A stretch of 64,000 bases of DNA, taken from the NCBI GenBank assembly GCA_006969745.1, contig CP030886.1, forward strand, positions 1,399,234-1,463,233, in the 5' to 3' direction. Source of the stretch: Cytophagaceae bacterium (lineage in GTDB: Bacteria > Bacteroidota > Bacteroidia > Cytophagales > Cyclobacteriaceae). Below, in pieces: positions 38,485 to 47,032 of the stretch; the first letter of the stretch is position 1, and each line of letters opens with the position of its first letter. Under the pieces are notes generated by a model, which worked only from the letters and a program-made list of their open reading frames with translations, searched no databases and was not told the origin of the DNA. Made by a program: the position numbers and the translations under genes.

Positions 38485-38991
38485 ATGACAGCTTTAGAAT
38501 TCGGTTATAAAATAGAAAACCTCACAAGTTCATTGAAACCATACGCTTTGAAACTGACTAAAGACGGGGAAGATGCTAATGACCTGTTGCAAGAAACCGT
38601 ATTCAAAGCTTACTCCAACAGAGACAAATTTCAAGATGGTACCAACTTGAAAGCATGGATGTATACAATCATGCGAAATACATTCATCACCAACTATCAG
38701 CGTATGGTGCGCAGAAACACATTTATAGATACAACAGAAAATAATCATTTCATCAATTCAACCAGCTCTGTGATTGAAAACAAAGCTCATGGCGACTTTG
38801 TAATGAAAGATATCAATGCGGCAATAGATAGTCTAAAAGACATGTATAAAGTTCCTTTTACCCTTTATTTTAGAGGCTTTAAATATCATGAAATAGCTGA
38901 TAAGCTTGGCATTCCAATAGGAACTGTTAAAAACAGAATTCACATTGCCAGAAAAGAATTAAAAAGAGGGTTAAAAGTATATGCCAACTAA
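38485..38991 (+). CDS. ECF-type sigma-70 factor
   Basis: A 168-residue sigma factor with only regions 2 and 4. Region 2: DGEDANDLLQETVFKAYSNRDKF and NLKAWMYTIMRNTFI. Region 4: LKDMYKVPFTLYFRGFKYHEIADKLGIPIGTVKNRIHIARKELK. No anti-sigma gene is next to it. It overlaps crtI by 11 bases, so it is the first gene of the carotenoid transcript and may amplify expression of this or another light-responsive regulon. Overlapping operators lie directly upstream. Confidence 0.95.
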   Translation: MTALEFGYKIENLTSSLKPYALKLTKDGEDANDLLQETVFKAYSNRDKFQDGTNLKAWMYTIMRNTFITNYQRMVRRNTFIDTTENNHFINSTSSVIENKAHGDFVMKDINAAIDSLKDMYKVPFTLYFRGFKYHEIADKLGIPIGTVKNRIHIARKELKRGLKVYAN

Positions 38992-40477
38992 AGATTTCCA
39001 TAGTAGAGTTGTAGTGATAGGGGCCGGATTTTCCGGCCTTTCTTGTTCCTGCCATTTAGCAAAAATGGGATACCAGGTAACATTACTGGAAAAGAATGAT
39101 CAACCCGGCGGAAGAGCAAGGAGCTACAGTGACCAAGGGTTTACCTGGGATATGGGACCTTCATGGTATTGGATGCCAGATGTTTTTGAGAAATTTTTTA
39201 ACTCATTTGGTAAAAACGTAAGTGACTACTATCAACTAGACCGTTTAGATCCTTCCTATCGCATCAAGTTTAAAAATGATACGATAGACATTCCAGCAAG
39301 TATGTCTGAATTGGAAGATCTTTTTGAAGAGATTGAGCCAGGCAGCAGTCAAAAACTCCGATCGTTCCTTAAACAAGCCAAGTACAAATATGATGTTGGT
39401 GTCAAAAAACTCGTTTACAAGCCAAGCAGGTCATTACTGGAGTTTATGGATATGAAGTTGCTCCTCGGTCTACTCAAAATGGATGTGTTTACCTCTATCG
39501 CTAAGCACGTAAGAAAACATTTCAAAGATGAACGACTCATCCAACTCATGGAATTTCCAATTCTGTTTCTTGGAGCAACTGCCGAAAATACACCTGCGCT
39601 TTACAGTTTGATGAATTATGCAGATCTTTCCTTAGGCACATGGTATCCAAAAGGAGGAATGAACTCTGTGGTAAAAGGTATGGTGAAATTGGCCGAAGAA
39701 CTGGGTGTTGATATCAAGTATGGTAAAGAGGTCACAAACTTTACATTCGAAGGAAACCAAATTGTCTCCGTAAACACCACGGACGAAACTTATACCTGCG
39801 ATCAGGTAGTGGCTGGTGCAGACTACCATCACATTGACCAACATATTCTACCTCCCTCTTTTCAGAACTATGATAAAAAATATTGGGATTCCAGAGTCCT
39901 TGCACCTTCATCACTTCTATTCTATATAGGTGTAGATAAGGAGTTACCAAACCTCGAACATCACACATTATTTTTTGATGAAGATTTCAAACAGCACGCG
40001 AGCGAAATCTACGATGATCCACAATGGCCAAGCAAACCGTTATTATACGTTTCTGCCACGTCAAAAACCGATAACACAGTAGCTCCCAAAGGAAAGGAAA
40101 ACCTGGTCGTACTGATTCCGGTTGCTCCAGATATTGAAGATACAAACGAAACACGTGAGCGCTATTTTGAGCTAATAATGGACAAGCTGGAAACATTTAC
40201 CGGTGTGTCAATTAGAGACCATATCATCACAAAAAGGAGTTACGCTCACAAAGAATTCATTGACGATTATCATTCCTTTAAAGGCAATGCTTATGGTTTG
40301 GCAAATACGCTTCGTCAAACTGCGATTTTAAAACCATCTCTAAAGAACAAAAAACTACAAAACCTATATTACACCGGGCAGCTAACAGTACCAGGTCCGG
40401 GCGTTCCACCCTCCCTCATATCAGGAGAGGTAATTGCTAAAGAAATCGGAAAAGATTTTCCTATTTTTAAAGATTGA
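38981..40477 (+). CDS. crtI: phytoene desaturase
   Basis: A 498-residue FAD-dependent desaturase introducing double bonds into phytoene to give lycopene or a related polyene. The N-terminal FAD motif is VVIGAGFSGLSCSCHLAKMGYQVTLLEKNDQPGGRA, and the C-terminal bacterial-type signature is YTGQLTVPGPGVPPSLISGEVIAKEI. Full length. It overlaps both neighbours (11 bases with the sigma gene, 1 base with crtB), so translation is coupled. Confidence 0.96.
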   Translation: MPTKDFHSRVVVIGAGFSGLSCSCHLAKMGYQVTLLEKNDQPGGRARSYSDQGFTWDMGPSWYWMPDVFEKFFNSFGKNVSDYYQLDRLDPSYRIKFKNDTIDIPASMSELEDLFEEIEPGSSQKLRSFLKQAKYKYDVGVKKLVYKPSRSLLEFMDMKLLLGLLKMDVFTSIAKHVRKHFKDERLIQLMEFPILFLGATAENTPALYSLMNYADLSLGTWYPKGGMNSVVKGMVKLAEELGVDIKYGKEVTNFTFEGNQIVSVNTTDETYTCDQVVAGADYHHIDQHILPPSFQNYDKKYWDSRVLAPSSLLFYIGVDKELPNLEHHTLFFDEDFKQHASEIYDDPQWPSKPLLYVSATSKTDNTVAPKGKENLVVLIPVAPDIEDTNETRERYFELIMDKLETFTGVSIRDHIITKRSYAHKEFIDDYHSFKGNAYGLANTLRQTAILKPSLKNKKLQNLYYTGQLTVPGPGVPPSLISGEVIAKEIGKDFPIFKD

Positions 40478-41319
40478 TGGAAGAACTATATACTCAGACC
40501 GCATTCGATTGCAGTAAGCTTATTACCAAAACTTACAGCACCTCTTTCTCACTGGGGATTCGTACGCTACACAAAAGATATCATGAGCCTATATATGCCA
40601 TATATGGATTTGTTAGATATGCCGATGAGATTGTTGATACTTTTCATGATCATGACAAAAAAGAGCTCCTCCATAGATTCAAAGCAGATACTTATAGGTC
40701 CATAGTAGAGAAAATAAGCCTCAACCCGGTACTTCACTCCTTTCAGCATGTAGTCAATGAATATCAAATCGATCATGAATTAATCGAAGCTTTCCTGGTT
40801 AGCATGGAAATGGATCTTAGCAAAACCGATTACGCTGATCCTGATTACAAAAAATATATTTATGGCAGTGCTGAAGTGGTCGGGCTCATGTGTCTGAAGG
40901 TATTTTGTGGTGGTGATGAAAGCGAATATCAACGCTTATTACCAGCAGCCAAACACCTTGGGTCTGCATTTCAAAAAGTAAATTTTTTGCGAGATATAAA
41001 AAGTGATTACGACGAGAGAGGTCGAGTGTATTTCCCTGGAGTAGATTTTAACAGTTTCAGTGAAGAAGAAAAGAAACAAATAGAAGAAGATATTAAAGAT
41101 GAGTTTCACAAGGCAGTCATAGGAATCAAGCAGCTTCCGAAAGGCGTGAGAGGAGGCGTATATTTAGCATACATTTATTACACTGTCCTCTTCAAAAAAA
41201 TTACAAGACTTTCTCCGGAGCGAGTCAAATCCGAACGAATACGAGTGCCCAACATTCGAAAGTTTATGCTCTTGATAAAATGCTACTTTCTTCATAAGCT
41301 AAATGTGATAGTAGAGTGA
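40477..41319 (+). CDS. crtB: phytoene synthase
   Basis: Start at ATG 40477, sharing a base with the crtI stop (TGATG). The 280-residue protein joins two geranylgeranyl diphosphates. The first Asp-rich motif is YGFVRYADEIVDTFHDHD and the second is FLRDIKSDYDERGRVYFP, both intact. Length is normal. Confidence 0.96.
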   Translation: MEELYTQTAFDCSKLITKTYSTSFSLGIRTLHKRYHEPIYAIYGFVRYADEIVDTFHDHDKKELLHRFKADTYRSIVEKISLNPVLHSFQHVVNEYQIDHELIEAFLVSMEMDLSKTDYADPDYKKYIYGSAEVVGLMCLKVFCGGDESEYQRLLPAAKHLGSAFQKVNFLRDIKSDYDERGRVYFPGVDFNSFSEEEKKQIEEDIKDEFHKAVIGIKQLPKGVRGGVYLAYIYYTVLFKKITRLSPERVKSERIRVPNIRKFMLLIKCYFLHKLNVIVE

Positions 41320-41363
41320 ACAACACTACCTTTACAGGTGTTATTTATGCATAAAGTATTAGC

Positions 41364-41813
41364 ATGTCAGTATTAATAAATATACTCATAGTCGTAGGAA
41401 CCTTCTTTTTTATGGAAGGAGTAGCTTGGTTTACTCATAAATATATTATGCATGGATTCTTATGGAGTTGGCACCGGTCACATCACAAAGTGCACAACCA
41501 TGCACTTGAGATGAATGATCTCTTTGCCGTTGTTTTCAGTATTCCATCCATACTCACCATCTATGTTGGGTACAACGACTATCAAAACTTCTGGTGGCTG
41601 CTATACATAGGTATCGGAATACTTGGATACGGAATTTTTTATTTCATATTTCACGACATAATCGTGCACCGTAGAGTAAAAATTCCGTTTAAAGCAAAGA
41701 GCAAATACATGAAACGCATAATGAAAGCACATTATGTTCATCATGAAAAACACACGAAAGAAGATGCTGAAGCCTTTGGATTTTTATACGCTCCAAAAAA
41801 ATACGAGAAATAA
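41364..41813 (+). CDS. crtZ: beta-carotene hydroxylase
   Basis: A 149-residue membrane di-iron hydroxylase that adds 3-hydroxyl groups to beta-ionone rings to give zeaxanthin. The histidine clusters are all present: HKYIMHG, HRSHHKVHNH, HDIIVHRR and HYVHHEKH. Three or four membrane helices surround them. Its substrate needs a lycopene cyclase, which is not encoded in this window, so a cyclase gene must lie elsewhere if zeaxanthin is made. Confidence 0.94.
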   Translation: MSVLINILIVVGTFFFMEGVAWFTHKYIMHGFLWSWHRSHHKVHNHALEMNDLFAVVFSIPSILTIYVGYNDYQNFWWLLYIGIGILGYGIFYFIFHDIIVHRRVKIPFKAKSKYMKRIMKAHYVHHEKHTKEDAEAFGFLYAPKKYEK

Positions 41814-41823
41814 CGTTCTTGTA

Positions 41824-41863
41824 TTATCAATTGATAATGTGAAAAATTATTACATTTGATAAT
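41824..41863 (+). promoter_or_regulatory. promoter with 14-bp palindrome before the HNH gene
   Basis: A perfect palindrome TTATCAATTGATAA lies at 41824-41837. TACATTTG (41851-41858) matches the -7 consensus. The octamer TTGATAAT occurs at 41831-41838 and again at 41856-41863, overlapping the -7 element. This resembles an operator that would block the promoter when bound. Confidence 0.5.
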
Positions 41864-41908
41864 CATTAGGAATCAGCTTGTTTAAATAACCAAAAAAAAG
41901 CGAGCTAA

Positions 41909-42400
41909 ATGGCAGATCAAAAAAAGGATGAAGCGTGGGGACCAATTGATGGGTTCTCAAACTACGAAATATCCAACAGAGGCAAAATCCGTAGCAAGAG
42001 CAGAAAGGTTTGGCACAAGGGAAGCAAAACGCATATGAAACTGCGTGGAAAACTTATGCGTCAGAGATGGAATAAAATATGCAAATGCTACTTCTTGGAT
42101 TTAATTGACGATAACGGGAAAAGAAGAACCGTATATCCTCACAAGGAAACTGCAAAAGTTTTTGTGAAAAAGAAAGGTGATGACAAATCAATGATTATCC
42201 ACAAAGACAACAACCCAAGAAACAATTACTTTGAAAACCTTGAGTGGATGACTCCTTCAGAACACATGAAGTGGCAATTTGAAGTAGGAAACAAAAACAA
42301 TTACAAAGTTTGGAAGACTCGGAAGAAGCGATACAAGAACGGTTTCAAACCTGACACAGTTCTTCCAGGTAGGCCTAAAAAGAACAAAGCAAAAGCATAA
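41909..42400 (+). CDS. solitary NUMOD4/HNH endonuclease-like protein
   Basis: A 163-residue protein with an N-terminal NUMOD4 motif (WGPIDGFSNYEISNRGKIRS) and an HNH_3-type core (VYPHKETAKVFV, then IIHKDNNPRNNYFENLEWMTPSEHMKW). These combinations are typical of intron- or phage-borne homing endonucleases. The tail is basic (KKRYKNGFKPDT, KKNKAKA) and could bind DNA. There is no intron, intein or prophage around it: it stands as an ordinary gene with its own promoter and terminator. It may be a domesticated nuclease or DNA-binding protein. Confidence 0.8.
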   Translation: MADQKKDEAWGPIDGFSNYEISNRGKIRSKSRKVWHKGSKTHMKLRGKLMRQRWNKICKCYFLDLIDDNGKRRTVYPHKETAKVFVKKKGDDKSMIIHKDNNPRNNYFENLEWMTPSEHMKWQFEVGNKNNYKVWKTRKKRYKNGFKPDTVLPGRPKKNKAKA

Positions 42401-42417
42401 GCTGAGCACAAAAGAGT

Positions 42418-42446
42418 AAGGGGTTCCATATGGAACCCCTTTTTTA
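42418..42446 (+). terminator. intrinsic terminator after the HNH gene
   Basis: A perfect 10-bp stem pairs 42418-42427 with 42432-42441 (24-nt palindrome with ATAT loop), followed by T residues. Confidence 0.9.
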
Positions 42447-42495
42447 ATACTCTAACTAACCTAACCTAAAATCGCTTAACGCAATATTTTCCTGT

Positions 42496-42521
42496 CCATT
42501 ACATATAGTAATGGTTTTTTT
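42496..42521 (+). terminator. second intrinsic terminator hairpin
   Basis: A perfect 7-bp stem pairs 42496-42502 with 42508-42514, followed by seven T residues on the plus strand. It backs up the first hairpin and shields the convergent rpmA gene; it has no T run in the minus direction. Confidence 0.65.
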
Positions 42522-42540
42522 ACCTGAAAATTAAGTGGAA

Positions 42541-42801
42541 TTATTCCGCAGAGGGCTCTACGCTAACGTAGGATCTGTCTTTTCTTCCTTTGTGGAATTT
42601 TACAACACCATCAGACAGTGCAAAAAGTGTATGATCTTTTCCAAGACCTACATTTTCTCCCGGATGGTGTTTTGTGCCTCTTTGGCGAACGATGATGTTC
42701 CCAGCAATAGCTTTTTGTCCTCCGAAGATTTTAACTCCAAGTCGTTTACTTTCTGACTCTCTTCCGTTTTTCGAGCTACCTACACCTTTCTTATGTGCCA
42801 T
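42541..42801 (-). CDS. rpmA: 50S ribosomal protein L27
   Basis: An 86-residue L27, whose N-terminus reaches the peptidyl transferase centre. It begins [24 protein letters not shown] and shows [28 protein letters not shown]. No N-terminal Firmicute-type extension is present. It lies 6 bp after rplU. Confidence 0.98.
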   Translation of the reverse strand: MAHKKGVGSSKNGRESESKRLGVKIFGGQKAIAGNIIVRQRGTKHHPGENVGLGKDHTLFALSDGVVKFHKGRKDRSYVSVEPSAE

Positions 42802-42807
42802 GAGATT

Positions 42808-43119
42808 TTATCCTTTAATATCTTCGATCAAAATTTTAGAAAACTGCTGACGGTGACCGTTCTTCACCTTGTAGCCTTTTCTTCTTTTCTTTTTGAACAC
42901 GATTACTTTATCATCTTTCACATGCTCAAGAATCTTGGCAGATACTTTGGCTCCTTTAACAGTAGGCGCACCTACTTTTACTTTACCATCGTTATCTACA
43001 AGTAGCACTTTATCAAAGTCCACTTTTGCTCCTTCTTTACCATCCATCAATGGGGCGTAAAGGAATTTGTCTTTCTCTGCTTTATATTGCTTCCCAGCAA
43101 TGTCTACTATCGCGTACAT
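42808..43119 (-). CDS. rplU: 50S ribosomal protein L21
   Basis: A 103-residue L21 with the usual MYAIVDIAGKQYKAEKDKFL opening and basic C-terminal KVIVFKKKRRKGYKVKNGHRQ segment. First gene of the rplU-rpmA operon, with the best promoter in the window upstream. Confidence 0.98.
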   Translation of the reverse strand: MYAIVDIAGKQYKAEKDKFLYAPLMDGKEGAKVDFDKVLLVDNDGKVKVGAPTVKGAKVSAKILEHVKDDKVIVFKKKRRKGYKVKNGHRQQFSKILIEDIKG

Positions 43120-43145
43120 TTTATCTTCTTTTGAAAAAAGGATTG

Positions 43146-43176
43146 CAAAGATACGATTTCAATATGAATATTCAAA
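43146..43176 (-). promoter_or_regulatory. consensus primary-sigma promoter of rplU-rpmA
   Basis: On the minus strand TTTG (43173-43176), exactly 19 bp, then TATCTTTG (43146-43153): a perfect match to the Bacteroidota TTTG-N19-TAnnTTTG promoter, 26 bp before the rplU start. Confidence 0.85.
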
Positions 43177-43537
43177 TAGCAAGCGTGCATAAAGTGATGA
43201 TAAAATATTTTTTATTTTTTTTTAACTTTTTTTTACCCCCTTTTCTGCGTGTTTTCCTCAAAGTTTCAGTTACAAAATTGGGAGTTAATTCGCTAAAAAA
43301 CAATCCGTTATCATAATTTAATAATATCCAAATCGCACCCTCTGCACCCGTAATAACCGCTTGGAATTTCGCTCCGTTTTAAACAGATTTGTAAACAGGC
43401 CACCGAGAAAAATAAACCACTCTTAAGGCTGTATCCCAGGACTTAAAAAGTTTTTAAAAAAGCACACTCTTTTCGTGAGCTTAGGGACGTTTTATTGTTT
43501 ATATAAATAGAAAAAACTATTTGAATTAACAGATATT
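43177..43537. other. long intergenic region before nrdB
   Basis: From rplU to nrdB there are 418 bp without a credible ORF. The left part holds the rplU promoter and an extreme A/T tract at 43201-43240. The right part carries the nrdB control region. I see no NrdR-box pair, no T-rich terminator hairpin and no recognisable riboswitch. A short imperfect dyad CACTC-N5-GTGAG lies around 43467-43481. Confidence 0.4.
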
Positions 43538-44530
43538 ATGAGCGACGTAGCAGCACAAGTAGAAGAACCTATCTTAAAAGAGAACAAAGATCGCTTTGTA
43601 CTTTTTCCAATACAGCACAATGACATTTGGGAGTTTTATAAAAAAGCCGAAGCTAGTTTCTGGACTGCTGAAGAAATTGACCTGAGTCAAGATTTGAAAG
43701 ATTGGAGCAATACAATGACCGATGATGAAAAGCACTTCATCAAACACGTCCTTGCGTTCTTTGCTGCTAGTGATGGTATCGTAAATGAAAACCTGGCAGA
43801 AAACTTTGTAGCAGAGGTACAATATACAGAAGCCAAGTTTTTCTATGGCTTTCAAATAGCAGTAGAAAACATCCACTCCGAAACCTACTCCTTATTAATA
43901 GACACCTACGTAAAAGATCCAAAGGAGAAAGACTACTTATTCAATGCCATAGAAACCATGGACTGTGTGAAGAAGAAGGCTGACTGGGCATTGAGATGGA
44001 TTGACGAGGGATCATTTGCAGAAAGACTGATTGCGTTTGCAGCGGTTGAAGGAATTTTCTTTTCCGGAAGTTTCTGCAGCATTTTCTGGTTGAAGAAAAG
44101 AGGCTTGATGCCAGGACTTTCATTCTCTAATGAACTCATCTCAAGAGATGAAGGACTACACTGTGATTTTGCCTGTTTGCTATACACCAATCATGTAAAA
44201 AATCAGTTGCCAAAAGAAACCGTACAGAAAATTGTACAAGATGCAGTTACCATCGAGAAAGAATTTGTAACAGATGCGCTTCCGGTAAAATTGATAGGTA
44301 TGAACTCAGATCTGATGTGCCAGTACATTGAGTTTGTTGCCGATAGATTATTGATGGAACTAGGATGCGACAAAGTATATAACTCAACCAACCCGTTTGA
44401 CTTCATGGAAATGATTTCCCTACAAGGAAAAACAAACTTCTTTGAAAAAAGAGTTGGAGAGTATCAGAAAGCCGGCGTTATGGATGGAGATAGTGGGAAA
44501 TCTAAATTCTCACTTGATGAAGACTTTTAA
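43538..44530 (+). CDS. nrdB: class Ia ribonucleotide reductase, small subunit
   Basis: A 330-residue R2 protein holding the di-iron/tyrosyl-radical cofactor. It is of the eukaryote-like type: [16 protein letters not shown] with the first acidic ligand region, [27 protein letters not shown] with Glu/His ligands and the radical Tyr, and [15 protein letters not shown]. The C-terminal SLDEDF tail docks on R1. It precedes nrdA by 35 bp, the reverse of the enterobacterial order. Confidence 0.96.
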   Translation: MSDVAAQVEEPILKENKDRFVLFPIQHNDIWEFYKKAEASFWTAEEIDLSQDLKDWSNTMTDDEKHFIKHVLAFFAASDGIVNENLAENFVAEVQYTEAKFFYGFQIAVENIHSETYSLLIDTYVKDPKEKDYLFNAIETMDCVKKKADWALRWIDEGSFAERLIAFAAVEGIFFSGSFCSIFWLKKRGLMPGLSFSNELISRDEGLHCDFACLLYTNHVKNQLPKETVQKIVQDAVTIEKEFVTDALPVKLIGMNSDLMCQYIEFVADRLLMELGCDKVYNSTNPFDFMEMISLQGKTNFFEKRVGEYQKAGVMDGDSGKSKFSLDEDF

Positions 44531-44565
44531 AAAAATCATTGTAATCACCTTATCACGATAGCCCT

Positions 44566-46974
44566 ATGTTAGTAGTAAAAAGAGACGGAAGAAGAGAATC
44601 CGTAAAATTTGACAAAATCACAGCTCGCATTGAGAAGCTGTGTTATAGTTTAAACGCAGACTATGTAAAACCTGTTGAGATCGCCAAAAAAGTAATCGAC
44701 GGATTATATGATGGTGTATCTACCGTTGAGCTTGACAACCTTGCAGCTGAGACCGCTGCAACCATGACCACAAGGCACCCTGACTTTGCAAAACTTGCAG
44801 CACGTATCTCTATATCAAATCTTCATAAAGTGACTGAGACTTCATTCTCAAACACAATGAAGAGAATGTATGAATACATCAACCCAAAAACAGGTGAGAA
44901 TGCCGCACTTCTTTCGAAAGAAGTTTATGGCATTATCCGATCGAATGCGAAAAGATTGGATGATGCAATTAATTATGATAGAGATTACAACTACGACTAT
45001 TTCGGCTACAAGACACTGGAGCGTTCATACTTAATGAAACTTGATGGCAAGATTGTGGAACGTCCACAGCACATGCTCATGCGAGTTTCAGTAGGTATTC
45101 ATGGTGAGGACATAGATTCAGCAATTCAGACTTATAATTTGATGTCTGAGAAGTGGTTTACTCATGCTACCCCAACATTATTCAATGCGGGTACACCAAA
45201 GCCTCAGCTATCCTCTTGCTTCCTTCTATCAATGCAAGATGACAGTATCGATGGCATCTACGATACACTTAAGCAGTGTGCTAAGATTTCTCAATCTGCC
45301 GGTGGTATTGGTCTAAGCATTCACAACGTAAGAGCTACAGGTGCCTATATAAAAGGAACCAATGGTACTTCAAATGGTATCGTTCCGATGCTAAGAAACT
45401 TTGATATGACAGCTCGCTATGTCGATCAGGGTGGAGGCAAAAGAAAAGGAAGCTTTGCCATTTATCTTGAGCCATGGCATGCGGACATCTTTGACTTCCT
45501 TGATTTGAGAAAGAATCATGGTAAAGAAGAGATGCGAGCCAGAGACTTGTTTTACGCACTTTGGATTCCGGATCTTTTCATGAAGCGTGTAGAAGAGAAT
45601 GGTGATTGGACAATCATGTCGCCAGACGAATGTCCGGGACTATACGAAGCATACGGAGATGAATTCGAAGCTCTATATGAAAAATATGAGCGCGAAGGAA
45701 AAGGCAGAAAAACAATAAAGGCTCAAGACTTGTGGTTTGAAATTCTTGAAGCACAAATCGAGACCGGTACTCCTTACATGCTATATAAGGATGCTGCTAA
45801 CAAGAAGTCTAATCAGAAGAATTTAGGTACGATCCGTTCCAGTAACTTATGTACTGAGATCATGGAGTACACTTCTAAAGATGAGGTGGCAGTATGTAAC
45901 TTGGCTTCAATCGCACTTTCAAGATTCGTGATCGATGGAAAGTTTGATCACCAGAAGCTATATGAAATAACCAAAGTAGTAACTCGAAACTTGAACAAAG
46001 TAATCGATGTGAACTACTATCCGGTGCCTGAAGCAAGAAACTCAAACATGAAGCACCGTCCAATCGGTATAGGTGTGCAAGGTCTTGCAGATACATTCTT
46101 GCTATTGAAGATGGCCTTCGAATCGGAAGAAGCTCAAAAGTTGAACAAGGAAATTTTCGAGACCATCTATTATGCTGCTATGGAGACATCCATGGAAATA
46201 GCCGAAGTAGAAGGAGCATATGAAACATTCAAAGGATCACCTGTATCCAAAGGTGTATTCCAGTTTGACATGTGGGGCGTTACTCCAGACTCCGGAAGAT
46301 GGGATTGGACAGAATTAAAGCAGAAAGTGAAGAAAAATGGAGTAAGAAACTCCTTACTTCTTGCACCAATGCCAACTGCATCAACTTCGCAGATTCTTGG
46401 AAACAATGAGTGCTTTGAGCCATACACATCCAACCTATATTTAAGAAGAGTATTATCAGGTGAATTCATTGTAGCTAACAAGCACTTAATGAGTGAACTA
46501 ATTGATCTTGGACTTTGGGATGAACGAATGATGAACAGGATCAAAGCAGAGAATGGATCTATCCAGAACATTGCTGAGATTCCTGATGAAATCAAAGAAA
46601 GATATAAGACTGTTTGGGAAATTTCTCAAAAAGCGATCATCGATATGTCTGCCGACAGAGGAGCATACATTTGTCAGAGTCAGAGCTTGAACATCCACCT
46701 TCAGGATGCCAACTTCGGTAAGATGACCTCTATGCACTTCTACGCCTGGAAGAAAGGCTTGAAGACAGGCATGTATTACTTGAGAACGAAAGCAGCAACT
46801 GACGCAATCAAGTTTACTGTATCTAAGGAAAAGCAAGAACAGCCAAAGGAAGCGACAGCCGCTCAGCCAGCGGCAGCTGGAGTTCAGGCACAAACACAGG
46901 CACAACTTGATCAGCAAGCGGCTATGCAATGCTCACTAGATGATCCTGAAGGATGTGAGATGTGTGGTTCTTAA
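44566..46974 (+). CDS. nrdA: class Ia ribonucleotide reductase, large subunit
   Basis: An 802-residue R1 that reduces ribonucleoside diphosphates. An N-terminal ATP-cone ([23 protein letters not shown]) gives dATP control. The active-site cysteines lie in [31 protein letters not shown]; the radical path includes [17 protein letters not shown]. After a Gln/Ala-rich linker the C-terminal redox pair is CEMCGS. All catalytic features are intact. A strong terminator follows. Confidence 0.97.
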   Translation: MLVVKRDGRRESVKFDKITARIEKLCYSLNADYVKPVEIAKKVIDGLYDGVSTVELDNLAAETAATMTTRHPDFAKLAARISISNLHKVTETSFSNTMKRMYEYINPKTGENAALLSKEVYGIIRSNAKRLDDAINYDRDYNYDYFGYKTLERSYLMKLDGKIVERPQHMLMRVSVGIHGEDIDSAIQTYNLMSEKWFTHATPTLFNAGTPKPQLSSCFLLSMQDDSIDGIYDTLKQCAKISQSAGGIGLSIHNVRATGAYIKGTNGTSNGIVPMLRNFDMTARYVDQGGGKRKGSFAIYLEPWHADIFDFLDLRKNHGKEEMRARDLFYALWIPDLFMKRVEENGDWTIMSPDECPGLYEAYGDEFEALYEKYEREGKGRKTIKAQDLWFEILEAQIETGTPYMLYKDAANKKSNQKNLGTIRSSNLCTEIMEYTSKDEVAVCNLASIALSRFVIDGKFDHQKLYEITKVVTRNLNKVIDVNYYPVPEARNSNMKHRPIGIGVQGLADTFLLLKMAFESEEAQKLNKEIFETIYYAAMETSMEIAEVEGAYETFKGSPVSKGVFQFDMWGVTPDSGRWDWTELKQKVKKNGVRNSLLLAPMPTASTSQILGNNECFEPYTSNLYLRRVLSGEFIVANKHLMSELIDLGLWDERMMNRIKAENGSIQNIAEIPDEIKERYKTVWEISQKAIIDMSADRGAYICQSQSLNIHLQDANFGKMTSMHFYAWKKGLKTGMYYLRTKAATDAIKFTVSKEKQEQPKEATAAQPAAAGVQAQTQAQLDQQAAMQCSLDDPEGCEMCGS

Positions 46975-47000
46975 GATTTAAAGTGTAATTCTAATTTAGG

Positions 47001-47032
47001 AAGCCCCGCTCATGCTGAGTGGGGCTTTTTTT
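47001..47032 (+). terminator. intrinsic terminator of nrdBA
   Basis: A 12-bp stem pairs 47001-47012 with 47016-47027 (one G-T wobble) and ends in a T run. It overlaps the stop of the convergent acs gene. Confidence 0.9.

Noticed and set aside
43177..43537. NrdR boxes or a B12 riboswitch before nrdB
   Set aside because: No pair of ACAC-AT-rich-GTGT boxes and no B12-box-like sequence could be found in the 361 bp.
46170..46929. Long minus-strand ORFs inside nrdA
   Set aside because: nrdA is intact with all catalytic motifs; the antisense frames have no recognisable protein character or start context.
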